A stretch of DNA of 29,985 nucleotides from DASXVX01 sp036504075 (GTDB lineage Bacteria; Bacillota; Sulfobacillia; Symbiobacteriales; Symbiobacteriaceae). The stretch is taken from positions 1 to 29,985 of the forward strand of contig DASXVX010000073.1 of the NCBI GenBank assembly GCA_036504075.1, in the 5' to 3' direction. Below the pieces are notes generated by a model. That model was not told the DNA's origin, ran no database searches, and saw only the letters and a list, made by a program, of their open reading frames with translations. The position numbers and the translations under genes are program-made. Positions 8,425-14,636 of the stretch are shown one piece after another; positions within the stretch are counted from its first letter, which is position 1; each line of letters begins with the position of its first letter.

Positions 8425-8970
8425 CTAACGGTCTTCGGCCGCGTTTTCCGGCTCGAGGTCGACACCGAGGCCGTGGGCGATGCGGTTGACATAGTTGAAA
8501 TAGGCGACCACCTGGTTGAGGTCGACGATGTCCCGGTCCGTGAGCCCCTGCTCCCGCAGGGGGTCCAAGTCGGTCGCGACCAGCTCGGACGGGCGCAGCG
8601 TCAACTTCTCCGCATATGCGAGCATGGCGAGGAGCCGGGGGGCCAACGTCAGGGACCGGGAATTTCGCTTGAGACCGGCGACCAGGGCGTCATCCCTGGT
8701 CAGGGCACGGAGCGCCGCCCCGTGATGGACCTGTCAGTAATGGCAGTGGTTCAGACTTGAGACCACCGTGGCGACGGACTCTCGTTCGGCACGGCTCAGG
8801 CCGGACGGGCGGAACATGATCGTCCGATACAGCTGCACGTGCGCTTTCAGCGCTTCGGCATTCAGGCTGTGACTCTTGATGATGTTAGCGGGCCGGTTTT
8901 TCATCGTGGCGTACAGTTCAGCTAATTCACCCTCGGCCGCTTGCTCATGAACGACTTTGACCCAGGTCAC
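8425..8970 (-). CDS. AhpD-like (carboxymuconolactone decarboxylase family) selenoprotein, in-frame UGA = Sec79
   Basis: A 181-residue AhpD/CMD-family protein if the TGA at 8734-8736 is selenocysteine. The sequence around it is SSLNHCHY-U-QVHHGAAL. The family motif is CxxC-x3-H, so Sec79 replaces the resolving cysteine position (C76-H-Y-U79-x3-H83). The downstream half continues in the same frame with normal family features (LAYAEKLTLRPSEL; VVAYFNYVNRIAHGLGV). The family catalyses peroxidase-type thiol redox chemistry, and the Sec form is expected to be more reactive. The GTG start follows GGGAGGGTG. A candidate SECIS hairpin lies at 8706-8724. It is the first gene of a three-gene minus-strand operon with DinB and the GrdB-like selenoprotein. 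Confidence 0.9.
8706..8736 (-). other. Sec UGA codon and candidate bacterial SECIS element
   Basis: After the TGA (8734-8736) come 9 nt, then CACGGGGC-GGC-GCTCCGTG: an 8-bp stem with one G-U pair and a 3-nt loop beginning with G. This is almost the same geometry as the other two elements in the window, with an unrelated primary sequence. Confidence 0.8.
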
Positions 8971-9078
8971 CGGTCAGCACCCTCCCGTCATGTCGGATGG
9001 CTCACGCTCTCTTCTTCAGGGGGGCGGAAGAAAATTCCTGCCCGAAGTCTAGATCGGAAACGACACGCACCATGCCGA

Positions 9079-9109
9079 AGCTGCCCGGGGGCTTGGCCCC
9101 CGGGCAGCT
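9079..9109 (-). terminator. 14-bp GC-rich hairpin downstream of the DsrE-like gene
   Basis: A perfect 14-bp stem (AGCTGCCCGGGGGC) with loop TTG lies 33 bp past the DsrE-like stop and before the AhpD-like operon. It lacks a T-tract, like several other hairpins here. Confidence 0.55.
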
Positions 9110-9141
9110 GACCGCCCTTCCGGACGCGGCTGGCGATATAC

Positions 9142-9492
9142 TCAGAGAATCAGCGGCGCATAGCCCTGGGCAACCAGATCGGACAGACTGGGGTGGCCGT
9201 GCAGTTCACCCTTGATCGGCAGACCGCTCTGCTTCACGTCCTCGGCTACGCCAAACGCCCCTGCGCAGTACTCGCAGACGCCGCCGATCAGCCCGAGTTC
9301 TTTCGTGGCCCGGTAGACATCGTGGTACTTGTTCTCGGGGTCTTCCAGCGTCTTGACCCAGGTGGTGCCGGCGCCGTCAAAAATCACGGAGACTTCGTGA
9401 CCGGCGTTGTGCAGATCCTGGGCGTACAGGAGGCCGTGCAGGGCACGGGCCAGCTCCTGGGGGCCGGCGTGAACGACAATCGCAAACTTCAT
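9142..9492 (-). CDS. DsrE-family protein
   Basis: A 116-residue DsrE/DsrF-like protein, a small cytoplasmic sulfur- or redox-related fold. The start MKFAIVVHAGP is the typical first strand, and GVCEYCAGAFGV (around residue 70) carries the family cysteines as a CxxC pair. The ATG follows GAGGAGGT. Family members act as sulfur carriers or unknown persulfide-handling proteins; here the substrate is unknown. It is monocistronic, with a Crp-like promoter upstream (9543-9586), a hairpin at the predicted 5' end of its mRNA (9520-9536) and a strong hairpin after it. Confidence 0.88.
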   Translation of the reverse strand: MKFAIVVHAGPQELARALHGLLYAQDLHNAGHEVSVIFDGAGTTWVKTLEDPENKYHDVYRATKELGLIGGVCEYCAGAFGVAEDVKQSGLPIKGELHGHPSLSDLVAQGYAPLIL

Positions 9493-9519
9493 GGTTCTAT
9501 ACCTCCTCGGGTCTAATGG

Positions 9520-9536
9520 GGTTACTGAATGTAACC
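9520..9536. repeat. Perfect inverted repeat at the predicted 5' end of the DsrE mRNA
   Basis: GGTTAC-N5-GTAACC. The predicted +1 (9536, from the -10 box) is the first base of the repeat, so the transcript would begin with a 6-bp hairpin. It could be a 5' stabiliser or an operator overlapping the start site. Confidence 0.4.
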
Positions 9537-9542
9537 AACACG

Positions 9543-9586
9543 AGGATACTGCGACTCGACGACCGGTGTCGGTAATCCAGCATACA
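9543..9586 (-). promoter_or_regulatory. Crp-like site and -10 box for the DsrE-like gene
   Basis: On the minus strand TGTAT-GCTGGA-TTACC (9586 to 9571) precedes a TATCCT -10 box (9548 to 9543). The site centre is 42.5 bp upstream of the implied start, a class II activator position. It resembles the transporter promoter at 13307-13350. Confidence 0.5.
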
Positions 9587-9635
9587 AAAGTATCCGGCGA
9601 AGTGGGGGATGGGGGGGACCGGTCGGTCCGGCTGG

Positions 9636-10586
9636 TCACAGGCCGGGTTGGTGCGGGGGGGCCGGCACGCGGGCGGCCAGATATTGATCGATGTGCACCG
9701 CCGCAATGTTGCCGGTGCCCAGTGCAATCGCGACCTGCTGGGTCATCGGGCGGAGATCGCCGGCGATCCATACGCCCTCAACGCTGGTGTCGCCCCGCTG
9801 GGATTTGGGCTCGACATGACCGCTCGCCGCCAGGGTCAACCCAAGCTGCTGGGCCAGGTCGGTGCGCGGGACTTTGGGACCGGCCACGAAAAAGGCGTCA
9901 GCGGCAATCGCCGTCCCATCGTTCAGGGTGACCGACTCCAGGCAGCCCTTGTGGCCGGTCAACTTCTGGATATCCCCCTGATACAGCGGCAGATGGCGCG
10001 CCGCAATCCAGGCGCGGTCCGCCTCCCGGAGGTCATCTTCGCCGGTGAGCAGCAGCAGTAGGTCCTGCGAATGCTCATAGAGGTGCTTTGCCGTTCCGAC
10101 GGCCCCCCGGCTTTTGCCGACCCCGATGACAAGCGTTCGCTTGCCGGCGATCTCCGGCGCTTCGCAGTCCGGGCAGTAATACAGGTTGCACTTGCCGGCG
10201 TAGGCAAGGCAGGGGCGGTAGTCGCCATCCACCGTGGGATGATAACGCGCCACGCCCGTGGCCAGGAGCAGCGTCCGGCCGGCGTACCAGGAGCCGTCTT
10301 CGGTTTCGGCCACGAAGGCGCCCGCCTGCCCGGAGACCCGCACGACGTTCGCCGGTTTCACTTCGGCTCCCATCGCTTCGGCCTGCCGGCGCAGCTCCTG
10401 CTGAAGCTGGATGCCGGTCCGTCCCGCGAAGCCGGGGACGTTCTCCAGAGTGTTCAGGGTGTAGAACAGGGGACCCGTCCGGCGGTCCAGGACCAGCGCC
10501 GAGCGCCCGTGCCACGCCAGGTGCAGGGCGGCGCTCAGCCCGGCCGGCCCGCCGCCGATCACCAGGGTGTCGTAGGTGTCTGTCAT
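9636..10586 (-). CDS. Thioredoxin-reductase-like NAD(P)/FAD oxidoreductase
   Basis: A 316-residue flavoprotein of the thioredoxin-reductase-like class II pyridine-nucleotide-disulfide oxidoreductases. The FAD site is VIGGGPAGLSAALHLA (about 9-24). The redox centre is YCPDC (CxxC, about 138-142). The second nucleotide-binding motif VIGVGKSRGAVGTA departs from the strict GxGxxA pattern. The C-terminal FAD motif is GVWIAGDLRPMTQQVAIALGTG. The ATG follows AGAGGAGT. Known relatives reduce thioredoxin or small thiol carriers; the CPDC centre supports disulfide reduction, but the partner is unknown. It is flanked by the DsrE-like gene and a membrane protein, with a terminator upstream at 10617-10639. 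Confidence 0.85.
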   Translation of the reverse strand: MTDTYDTLVIGGGPAGLSAALHLAWHGRSALVLDRRTGPLFYTLNTLENVPGFAGRTGIQLQQELRRQAEAMGAEVKPANVVRVSGQAGAFVAETEDGSWYAGRTLLLATGVARYHPTVDGDYRPCLAYAGKCNLYYCPDCEAPEIAGKRTLVIGVGKSRGAVGTAKHLYEHSQDLLLLLTGEDDLREADRAWIAARHLPLYQGDIQKLTGHKGCLESVTLNDGTAIAADAFFVAGPKVPRTDLAQQLGLTLAASGHVEPKSQRGDTSVEGVWIAGDLRPMTQQVAIALGTGNIAAVHIDQYLAARVPAPPHQPGL

Positions 10587-10616
10587 GTCCGCGCGACTCC
10601 TCTCTCACATAGAGAC

Positions 10617-10639
10617 GGCTCCACCCTGCTGGTGGAGCC
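10617..10639. terminator. Hairpin between the 143-residue membrane protein and the flavoprotein
   Basis: A perfect 9-bp stem GGCTCCACC / GGTGGAGCC with a 5-nt loop lies 17 bp past the stop of the membrane-protein gene. On the minus strand it is followed by GTCTCT, a weak T-tract. Confidence 0.55.
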
Positions 10640-10656
10640 GCGCTGTTTCAGTGGGC

Positions 10657-11088
10657 TTAACGGGTCGCATGCCCGGCTTTTTGCGCGCCGGCCGGAGCCC
10701 CTTTCTCCAGCCAGCCGAAGACCAGACCCAGCACCAGGCCGTAGATGAGGTGGCCCATCAGGGAGGGCATGCTGCCCGTCACCCCCGCTACGCTCCACTG
10801 CAGGCCCATGCCCGTCATGAGCGGCATCAGGGTCAGCGGGCCGAGCACATACCAGATGAAGCCGTAGATCAGGCCGCCGAGCCACGGCCGATTGAACCGG
10901 CCGAAGACCAGTGCGTAGCCGATGCCGAACATGGCGCTGATGGCGAGGTGGACCGCCCAGCCGACGAGCGCCGAATCGCTCCCCATCATCCCGGCGATCA
11001 TCTTGATCATCCCCATCATTTGCATCAGCATCCCGAACACCAGACCCCCCGCCAGGCTACCGAGAACCCCGTTGACAAACCGCTTCAC
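10657..11088 (-). CDS. Four-helix membrane protein of unknown function
   Basis: A 143-residue hydrophobic protein with about four membrane segments (near residues 7-32, 43-62, 68-92 and 108-128). The first segment is unusually methionine-rich (GMLMQMMGMIKMIAGMMG). I do not recognise a named family. The GTG start follows AGGGGAGAGG. Its promoter carries a Crp-like site overlapping the end of the upstream crp gene (11122-11164), so it appears to be controlled by that regulator. Methionine clustering is sometimes linked to copper or lipid contacts; nothing here proves either. Confidence 0.75.
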   Translation of the reverse strand: MKRFVNGVLGSLAGGLVFGMLMQMMGMIKMIAGMMGSDSALVGWAVHLAISAMFGIGYALVFGRFNRPWLGGLIYGFIWYVLGPLTLMPLMTGMGLQWSVAGVTGSMPSLMGHLIYGLVLGLVFGWLEKGAPAGAQKAGHATR

Positions 11089-11121
11089 TGAACCTCTCCC
11101 CTTTCGTTTGTCGGTGAATTG

Positions 11122-11164
11122 AGTGTACCGCTCAGAACGTGCCGGTTCCGTAGTCTAGCTTACA
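11122..11164 (-). promoter_or_regulatory. Crp-like site and -10 box for the four-helix membrane protein
   Basis: Minus-strand TGTAA-GCTAGA-CTACG (11164 to 11149) is centred exactly 41.5 bp upstream of the start implied by the TACACT -10 box (11127 to 11122). The site overlaps the stop codon of crp. Confidence 0.6.
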
Positions 11165-11849
11165 CTCCGCGCTCCAGTTCCGATTTTGCCCGTTCCCGGT
11201 TAATCCGAAGTTCCTTGCGCCCTGTCCGGACGATCTCTTCCCGGGCCAAACCCGCCAGCGTGGCACTGACCGTCTCGCGGGTGGCGCCGATCATGGCGGC
11301 CAGGTCCTGGTGGGTCAGGTCGGCGGAAATCAGCGTCCAGGGCCCGTCGCTGTCGGCGCCGAACTCCGCCGCCAGCCGGAGCAGCAGGTAGAGCACCCGG
11401 GAGCGGACATCGCCCATGGCCAGGTGTTCCAGCAGTTCGTGGACTTGCCTGAGCTGCGCGGAGAGCACCTCCACCACCCGCAGGGCGAGCTGCGGGTGCT
11501 GCTGCATCATTCGCTCCACATCGGGCTTGCGCATGAGGCAGAGCATAGTGTCGTCGATGGCTTCGGCATAGGCGCCTTGCGTCCCGGTCGAGAATTGCCC
11601 GACTTCGCCGAAGATGTTGCCGGGGCCCAGGAGGGCGGTGGTAAACTGCTTGCCTTCCGCATTCATCTTGTAAATGCGGACCCGGCCTTCTTTCAACAGG
11701 TAGAGCACTTCGGAGCGGTGCCCGGGCTCCATGATGGTGGTACCCTTCGCGACGACGTTCATGGGCGCGATGCGGTCAACTTCCATCAAGGCTTCCCGCG
11801 GCAGAACCTCCATGATGTTGATGCGGGACAGGTAACCCAGCTTATCCAC
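11160..11849 (-). CDS. Crp/Fnr-family transcription regulator (paralogue 1)
   Basis: A 229-residue Crp/Fnr-family regulator. The cyclic-nucleotide-binding-type beta barrel spans about 10-120 and includes LLGPGNIFGEVGQFSTGTQGAYAEA. A dimerisation helix follows, then a winged helix with recognition helix GATRETVSATLAGLARE. The RETVS core resembles E. coli CRP (RETVG), which reads TGTGA half-sites, rather than FNR. There is one cysteine only and no N-terminal cysteine cluster, so an FNR-type [4Fe-4S] sensor is unlikely. The GTG start follows AAGGAGGG, 13 bp after the glutaredoxin-like gene. It is closely similar to paralogue 2 at 23349-24038. Probably autoregulated through the site at 12167-12182. 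The signal is unknown. Confidence 0.93.
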   Translation of the reverse strand: MDKLGYLSRINIMEVLPREALMEVDRIAPMNVVAKGTTIMEPGHRSEVLYLLKEGRVRIYKMNAEGKQFTTALLGPGNIFGEVGQFSTGTQGAYAEAIDDTMLCLMRKPDVERMMQQHPQLALRVVEVLSAQLRQVHELLEHLAMGDVRSRVLYLLLRLAAEFGADSDGPWTLISADLTHQDLAAMIGATRETVSATLAGLAREEIVRTGRKELRINRERAKSELERGV

Positions 11850-11862
11850 GTGTCGCCCTCCT

Positions 11863-12105
11863 TCACGTAGCTGCCATCAGCCGCTCAAACTCCTCCGGGT
11901 CAAACCCGTGCATGACGAGGTCGCCAACGACCAGCAGCGGTGTGCCGATGCCGCCCAGCCGCTTGAACTCAGTATGCGCCGCCGCATCCTGCAGGACATC
12001 ACACACCCGGTACGGCATCCCGACCTGATCGAAGTACCGGCGGGCGGCATCCCCACCGGGACAACCGCCGTGGGTGTACAGCAAAACCGATTCCGTTCTT
12101 TTCAT
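11863..12105 (-). CDS. Glutaredoxin-like protein with a single active-site cysteine
   Basis: An 80-residue glutaredoxin-fold protein. The active-site loop is THGGCPGGDAARRYF, i.e. CPGG instead of CPYC, a monothiol-type site. GIGTPLLVVGDLVMHGF supplies the cis-proline (TP) and the following strand. The ATG at 12105 matches the family N-terminus and lies after CGGGAGG. It is the first gene of a two-gene operon with crp paralogue 1, 13 bp apart. A broken copy sits at the same place upstream of crp paralogue 2, so the pair was duplicated. It may report or reset thiol status for the regulator; this is inference. Confidence 0.88.
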   Translation of the reverse strand: MKRTESVLLYTHGGCPGGDAARRYFDQVGMPYRVCDVLQDAAAHTEFKRLGGIGTPLLVVGDLVMHGFDPEEFERLMAAT

Positions 12106-12139
12106 TTGCGTTCCTCCCGTCGAGCGTGCTCTGGGAGAA

Positions 12140-12182
12140 ATGATACCCGGCTTTTTCACTCCGCACCGTAATCTGCTTTACA
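12140..12182 (-). promoter_or_regulatory. Crp-like site and -10 box for the glutaredoxin-crp operon
   Basis: Minus-strand TGTAA-AGCAGA-TTACG (12182 to 12167) is centred 41.5 bp upstream of the start implied by TATCAT (12145 to 12140). This suggests autoregulation of crp paralogue 1. Confidence 0.65.
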
Positions 12183-12202
12183 GTCCCCTGCCTTCTTGGT
12201 TC

Positions 12203-12245
12203 TGTGAACTGGCTTACAGGCCGATGACGAAAAGTGTTGTACACT
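12203..12245 (+). promoter_or_regulatory. Crp-like site and -10 box for nrtS-selenoprotein
   Basis: TGTGA-ACTGGC-TTACA (12203-12218) is centred 41.5 bp upstream of the start implied by TACACT (12240-12245). All 16 bp are identical to the site before the chemoreceptor-like gene (21305-21320). Confidence 0.7.
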
Positions 12246-12263
12246 GGTGGCCGATGGGACCAA

Positions 12264-12287
12264 ACGGACACGATGGGAGTGCATGGC
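12264..12287 (+). other. Conserved 24-nt leader block, copy 1
   Basis: The block starts 12 nt after the predicted +1 and runs ACGGACACGA-Y-GGGAGTGC-R-TGGC. It matches 21365-21388 in 22 of 24 positions, while the sequence between it and the -10 box has diverged. It could be a leader RNA element or the start of an extended coding frame (NGHDGSAW) fused to NrtS. Confidence 0.5.
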
Positions 12288-12292
12288 GGGCA

Positions 12293-12517
12293 ATGCTAAA
12301 GCGAATCGTCGGGACCCTGGTTTATCCGCCCCACCTGCGGCGCACCGGCTTGATCGCCCTGGCCGTCGGCACCTGGCTGACTGTTGTGAACCAGGGGGAC
12401 CTGATCTGGTCCGGGCGATTCCAGCCGACCATGTGGCCCAAGGTCCTACTCAATTACTTGACCCCCTTTGTCGTGGCAAACCTGGGCCTGCTGTCATCGG
12501 CGGGAAAACAGCCATAG
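12293..12517 (+). CDS. nrtS: NrtS-type nitrate/nitrite transporter
   Basis: A 74-residue protein matching the NrtS family, small membrane proteins described in cyanobacteria as nitrate/nitrite transporters. The pattern is LVYPPHLRRTGLIALAVGTW-LTVVNQGDLI, then KVLLNYLTPFVVANLGLLS, giving two membrane helices around a conserved NQGD loop. The ATG at 12293 gives the family-length N-terminus but has a poor ribosome site (GGCGGG). An ATG at 12254, two bases after the predicted +1, would add MGPNGHDGSAWRA. The gene is driven by a Crp-like promoter and followed 31 bp later by a selenoprotein gene, so the two are likely co-transcribed. Confidence 0.82.
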   Translation: MLKRIVGTLVYPPHLRRTGLIALAVGTWLTVVNQGDLIWSGRFQPTMWPKVLLNYLTPFVVANLGLLSSAGKQP

Positions 12518-12548
12518 GCTTGCCACAGGGGCGGCGGAGGAATGGCCC

Positions 12549-13253
12549 ATGAGTCTCAAACAGGGGATTTTTCGTTGGTACACCGAGTTGGTCACGCCGG
12601 GGGCGGCTGAAGTCCCGTTCGTTCGACCGGGGCGTTCGTTGCAGCAAACTACCGTGGCGCTGGTCACTACGGCCGGGGTGCGCCTGACCGGGCAGGAGCC
12701 GTTTGATTGTGAGCACGGCGACCCGACCTTTCGTCCGATTCCCGCCGATGCGGACCTTAGCGCCTTGGTCCCGGACCATACGCACTACGATACTGCCGCC
12801 CCGCAGGCAGACATCAGCTGCGTCTTTCCCCTGCAAGTGTTGCGGGAACTGGCGGCCGCAGGCGAAATCGGCGGAGTGGCGCCCGTTCACTTTGGCTTCA
12901 TGGGTTATATTCCTGACCTGAAGCCGCTGCTGGAACGGTCGATTCCAGAGCTGGTGCAGCGGCTGCAGGCGGCGGGCGCAGGGGCCGTGCTCCTGTCACC
13001 GGGCTGATATATGTGCCATCGGTCCGTTGGACTGATCCAGAGAGGCATCGAAGCCGCCGGCATCCCGACCGTTTCCGTGACACATTTACCGCGGGTGACT
13101 GCCAAAGTGGGCGTCTCCCGAGCGATCCAGGTACCATGGCCCCTGGGCCAGGCCTGCGGCCCTGCCGGTGAGCAGGAGACCCACCGGCTTGTGGTTCGGG
13201 CTGCGCTCAGGCTTCTCGCGGAGGCCACTGCCCCCGTTATGGCCCAGTTATAG
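12549..13253 (+). CDS. Selenoprotein related to component B of glycine/betaine/D-proline reductases, paralogue 2 (in-frame UGA = Sec153)
   Basis: A 234-residue protein if the TGA at 13005-13007 is selenocysteine. The text across it is LLSPG-U-YMCHRSVGLIQ, giving U153-x2-C156, and the frame continues through IEAAGIPTVSVTHLPRV to a TAG at 13251-13253. It is homologous along its length to the 7103-7885 product (for example AEVPFVRPGRSL, VALVTTAGVRLTGQ, DHTHYDTAA, ALRLLAEATAP). Its N-terminus is about 25 residues shorter. The ATG has GGAGG upstream. A SECIS-like hairpin follows the UGA. No partner subunits of amino-acid reductases are present. Co-transcription with nrtS suggests a role in nitrogen-oxide or redox stress (inference). 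A strong terminator follows. Confidence 0.9.
13005..13036 (+). other. Sec UGA codon and candidate bacterial SECIS element
   Basis: After the TGA come 10 nt, then ATCGGTCC-GTT-GGACTGAT: an 8-bp stem in which one G-U pair replaces the A-U of the paralogue, with a 3-nt loop beginning with G. Pairing is kept despite the change. Confidence 0.85.
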
Positions 13254-13258
13254 CGTTT

Positions 13259-13290
13259 CCCCGGCAGGCGCCAGGCCTGCCGGGGTTTTT
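13259..13290 (+). terminator. Rho-independent terminator of the nrtS-selenoprotein operon
   Basis: An 11-bp stem CCCCGGCAGGC / GCCTGCCGGGG with a 5-nt loop is followed by TTTTT. It starts 6 bp after the stop codon, which supports the readthrough end at 13253 as the true gene end. Confidence 0.9.
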
Positions 13291-13306
13291 GATGTTTCGG
13301 CGCCTC

Positions 13307-13350
13307 TGTATGCTCGCTTACGGAATGGCGGGCGGACCGCCCGGTATCAT
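13307..13350 (+). promoter_or_regulatory. Crp-like site and -10 box for the YnjBCD-like operon
   Basis: TGTAT-GCTCGC-TTACG (13307-13322) lies 42.5 bp (centre) upstream of the start implied by TATCAT (13345-13350). It is one base further out than four of the other sites, as in the DsrE promoter. Confidence 0.5.
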
Positions 13351-13388
13351 AAGGATGTACTTCGGAGCGAAGGAAAGGCGGCTGAGGG

Positions 13389-14636
13389 ATGCGTTATCTA
13401 TCGTGGCTGCTGGCGGTTGTGGTGATCCTGAGCGGCTGTGCCAAGGGGCCGGCCCCGGTGCCCGTCAAAGCGGCGCCGGCGGACCCGGCGACCGCACCCT
13501 GGTCGGAGGTAGTGGCACAGGCGAGAGATCACGAGGTTTCCATCTATATGTGGGGCGGCTCGGATTCCATCAATACCTGGATGGACACCTACGTCTCTGG
13601 GCAGGTGAAAGCCAAGTACGGCGTTACCCTGAAGCGAGTGCCGGTGGCTGCCACCGCCGATGCCATCAACAAGTTGCTGGGCGAGAAGCAGGCCGGACGC
13701 ACCACTGGGTCGGCGGACCTGGTCTGGATCAACGGCGAGAACTTCAAGGCGGCCCGGCAGGGCGACCTGCTCTGGGGGCCGTTTGCAGAGCGGCTGCCCA
13801 GCTTTACGGCCTACTACGACACGAAGGCCCCGGACGTCGCTTCAGACTTTGGCTACCCGGTGGAGGGCTATGAGGTTCCCTGGGGGAAGGCGCAGTTTGT
13901 CATGACGTACGACAGCGCCAAGGTGCCCAACCCGCCGAAGAGTTTTGCCGAGCTGGCTGCGTGGGTGAAGGCCCATCCCGGGCGGTTCACCTACCCGGCT
14001 CCGTCCACGGACTTCACCGGCAGCGCCTTCCTGCGCATGGCGCTGTACGAAACCACCGGCGGCTACCAGCACTATCTTGGGGCCTACGACCAGGCGAAGC
14101 TGGAGGCCAAGTGGCAGAAGACCTTCGACTACCTGAACGGCCTGAGGCCGTATCTGTGGCGGCAAGGCACGACCTACCCGGAGAACCTGGCGAAGCTGGA
14201 TCAACTTTACGCCGACGGCGAGGTCTGGATGTCCATGCATTATGATCCCAGCGCCGCTGCCAACCTGATCGCCAAGGGCACCTATCCGGCCACGACCCGG
14301 ACGTTCCTCTTCGACGCAGGCACCATCGCCAATACGCACTTCCTGGCTGTTCCCTTCAATGCTCCCAACAAAGCCGGCGCCATGGTCGTCGCCGACTTCC
14401 TGCTCTCCCCCGAGGCCCAGCTTTCCAAGTTCGACCCGAAGAACTGGGGCGACTTCCCGGCGTTTGATCCGGCCAAGGCGCCTGCGGGCGTCAAGGACGG
14501 CCTGACGAAGATCGACCTGGGGCCGGCGGTTCTGCCCCCCGCCGTATTGGCTCAGCACCGGGTGCCGGAGATCGAGGCAGACTACCTGAAGCATCTGCAG
14601 GACGGCTGGACCCGGTATGTGGCGCAGGCAAAGTAG
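13389..14636 (+). CDS. YnjB-like ABC transporter substrate-binding lipoprotein
   Basis: A 415-residue extracellular solute-binding lipoprotein. The signal peptide ends in the lipobox LSGC (Cys17). The mature part has the fold and length of YnjB/iron-thiamine-type binding proteins (for example SIYMWGGSDSINTWMD, ADLVWINGENFKA, GYPVEGYEVPWGKAQFVMTYDS). It starts a seven-gene operon and overlaps the first permease gene by 20 bp. In E. coli, ynjB lies with ynjC, ynjD and ynjF, and the same combination occurs here. The substrate of YnjBCD is not established, so none is assigned. Expression probably depends on the upstream Crp-like site. Confidence 0.87.
   Translation: MRYLSWLLAVVVILSGCAKGPAPVPVKAAPADPATAPWSEVVAQARDHEVSIYMWGGSDSINTWMDTYVSGQVKAKYGVTLKRVPVAATADAINKLLGEKQAGRTTGSADLVWINGENFKAARQGDLLWGPFAERLPSFTAYYDTKAPDVASDFGYPVEGYEVPWGKAQFVMTYDSAKVPNPPKSFAELAAWVKAHPGRFTYPAPSTDFTGSAFLRMALYETTGGYQHYLGAYDQAKLEAKWQKTFDYLNGLRPYLWRQGTTYPENLAKLDQLYADGEVWMSMHYDPSAAANLIAKGTYPATTRTFLFDAGTIANTHFLAVPFNAPNKAGAMVVADFLLSPEAQLSKFDPKNWGDFPAFDPAKAPAGVKDGLTKIDLGPAVLPPAVLAQHRVPEIEADYLKHLQDGWTRYVAQAK

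Noticed and set aside
9616..9629. GGACCG-GT-CGGTCC as a terminator for the flavoprotein gene
   Set aside because: A 2-nt loop and no T-tract make a functional hairpin unlikely; it is probably a chance palindrome in GC-rich DNA.
12264..12287. A known riboswitch (for example c-di-GMP type) in the conserved leader block
   Set aside because: The block does not match a riboswitch consensus I can recall and forms no convincing stem by eye.
7103..13253. Three genes that look like nonsense-mutated pseudogenes because of an internal TGA
   Set aside because: Both halves stay in frame and are family-like, the TGA sits at a redox Cys/Sec position, and a SECIS-like hairpin follows each time.
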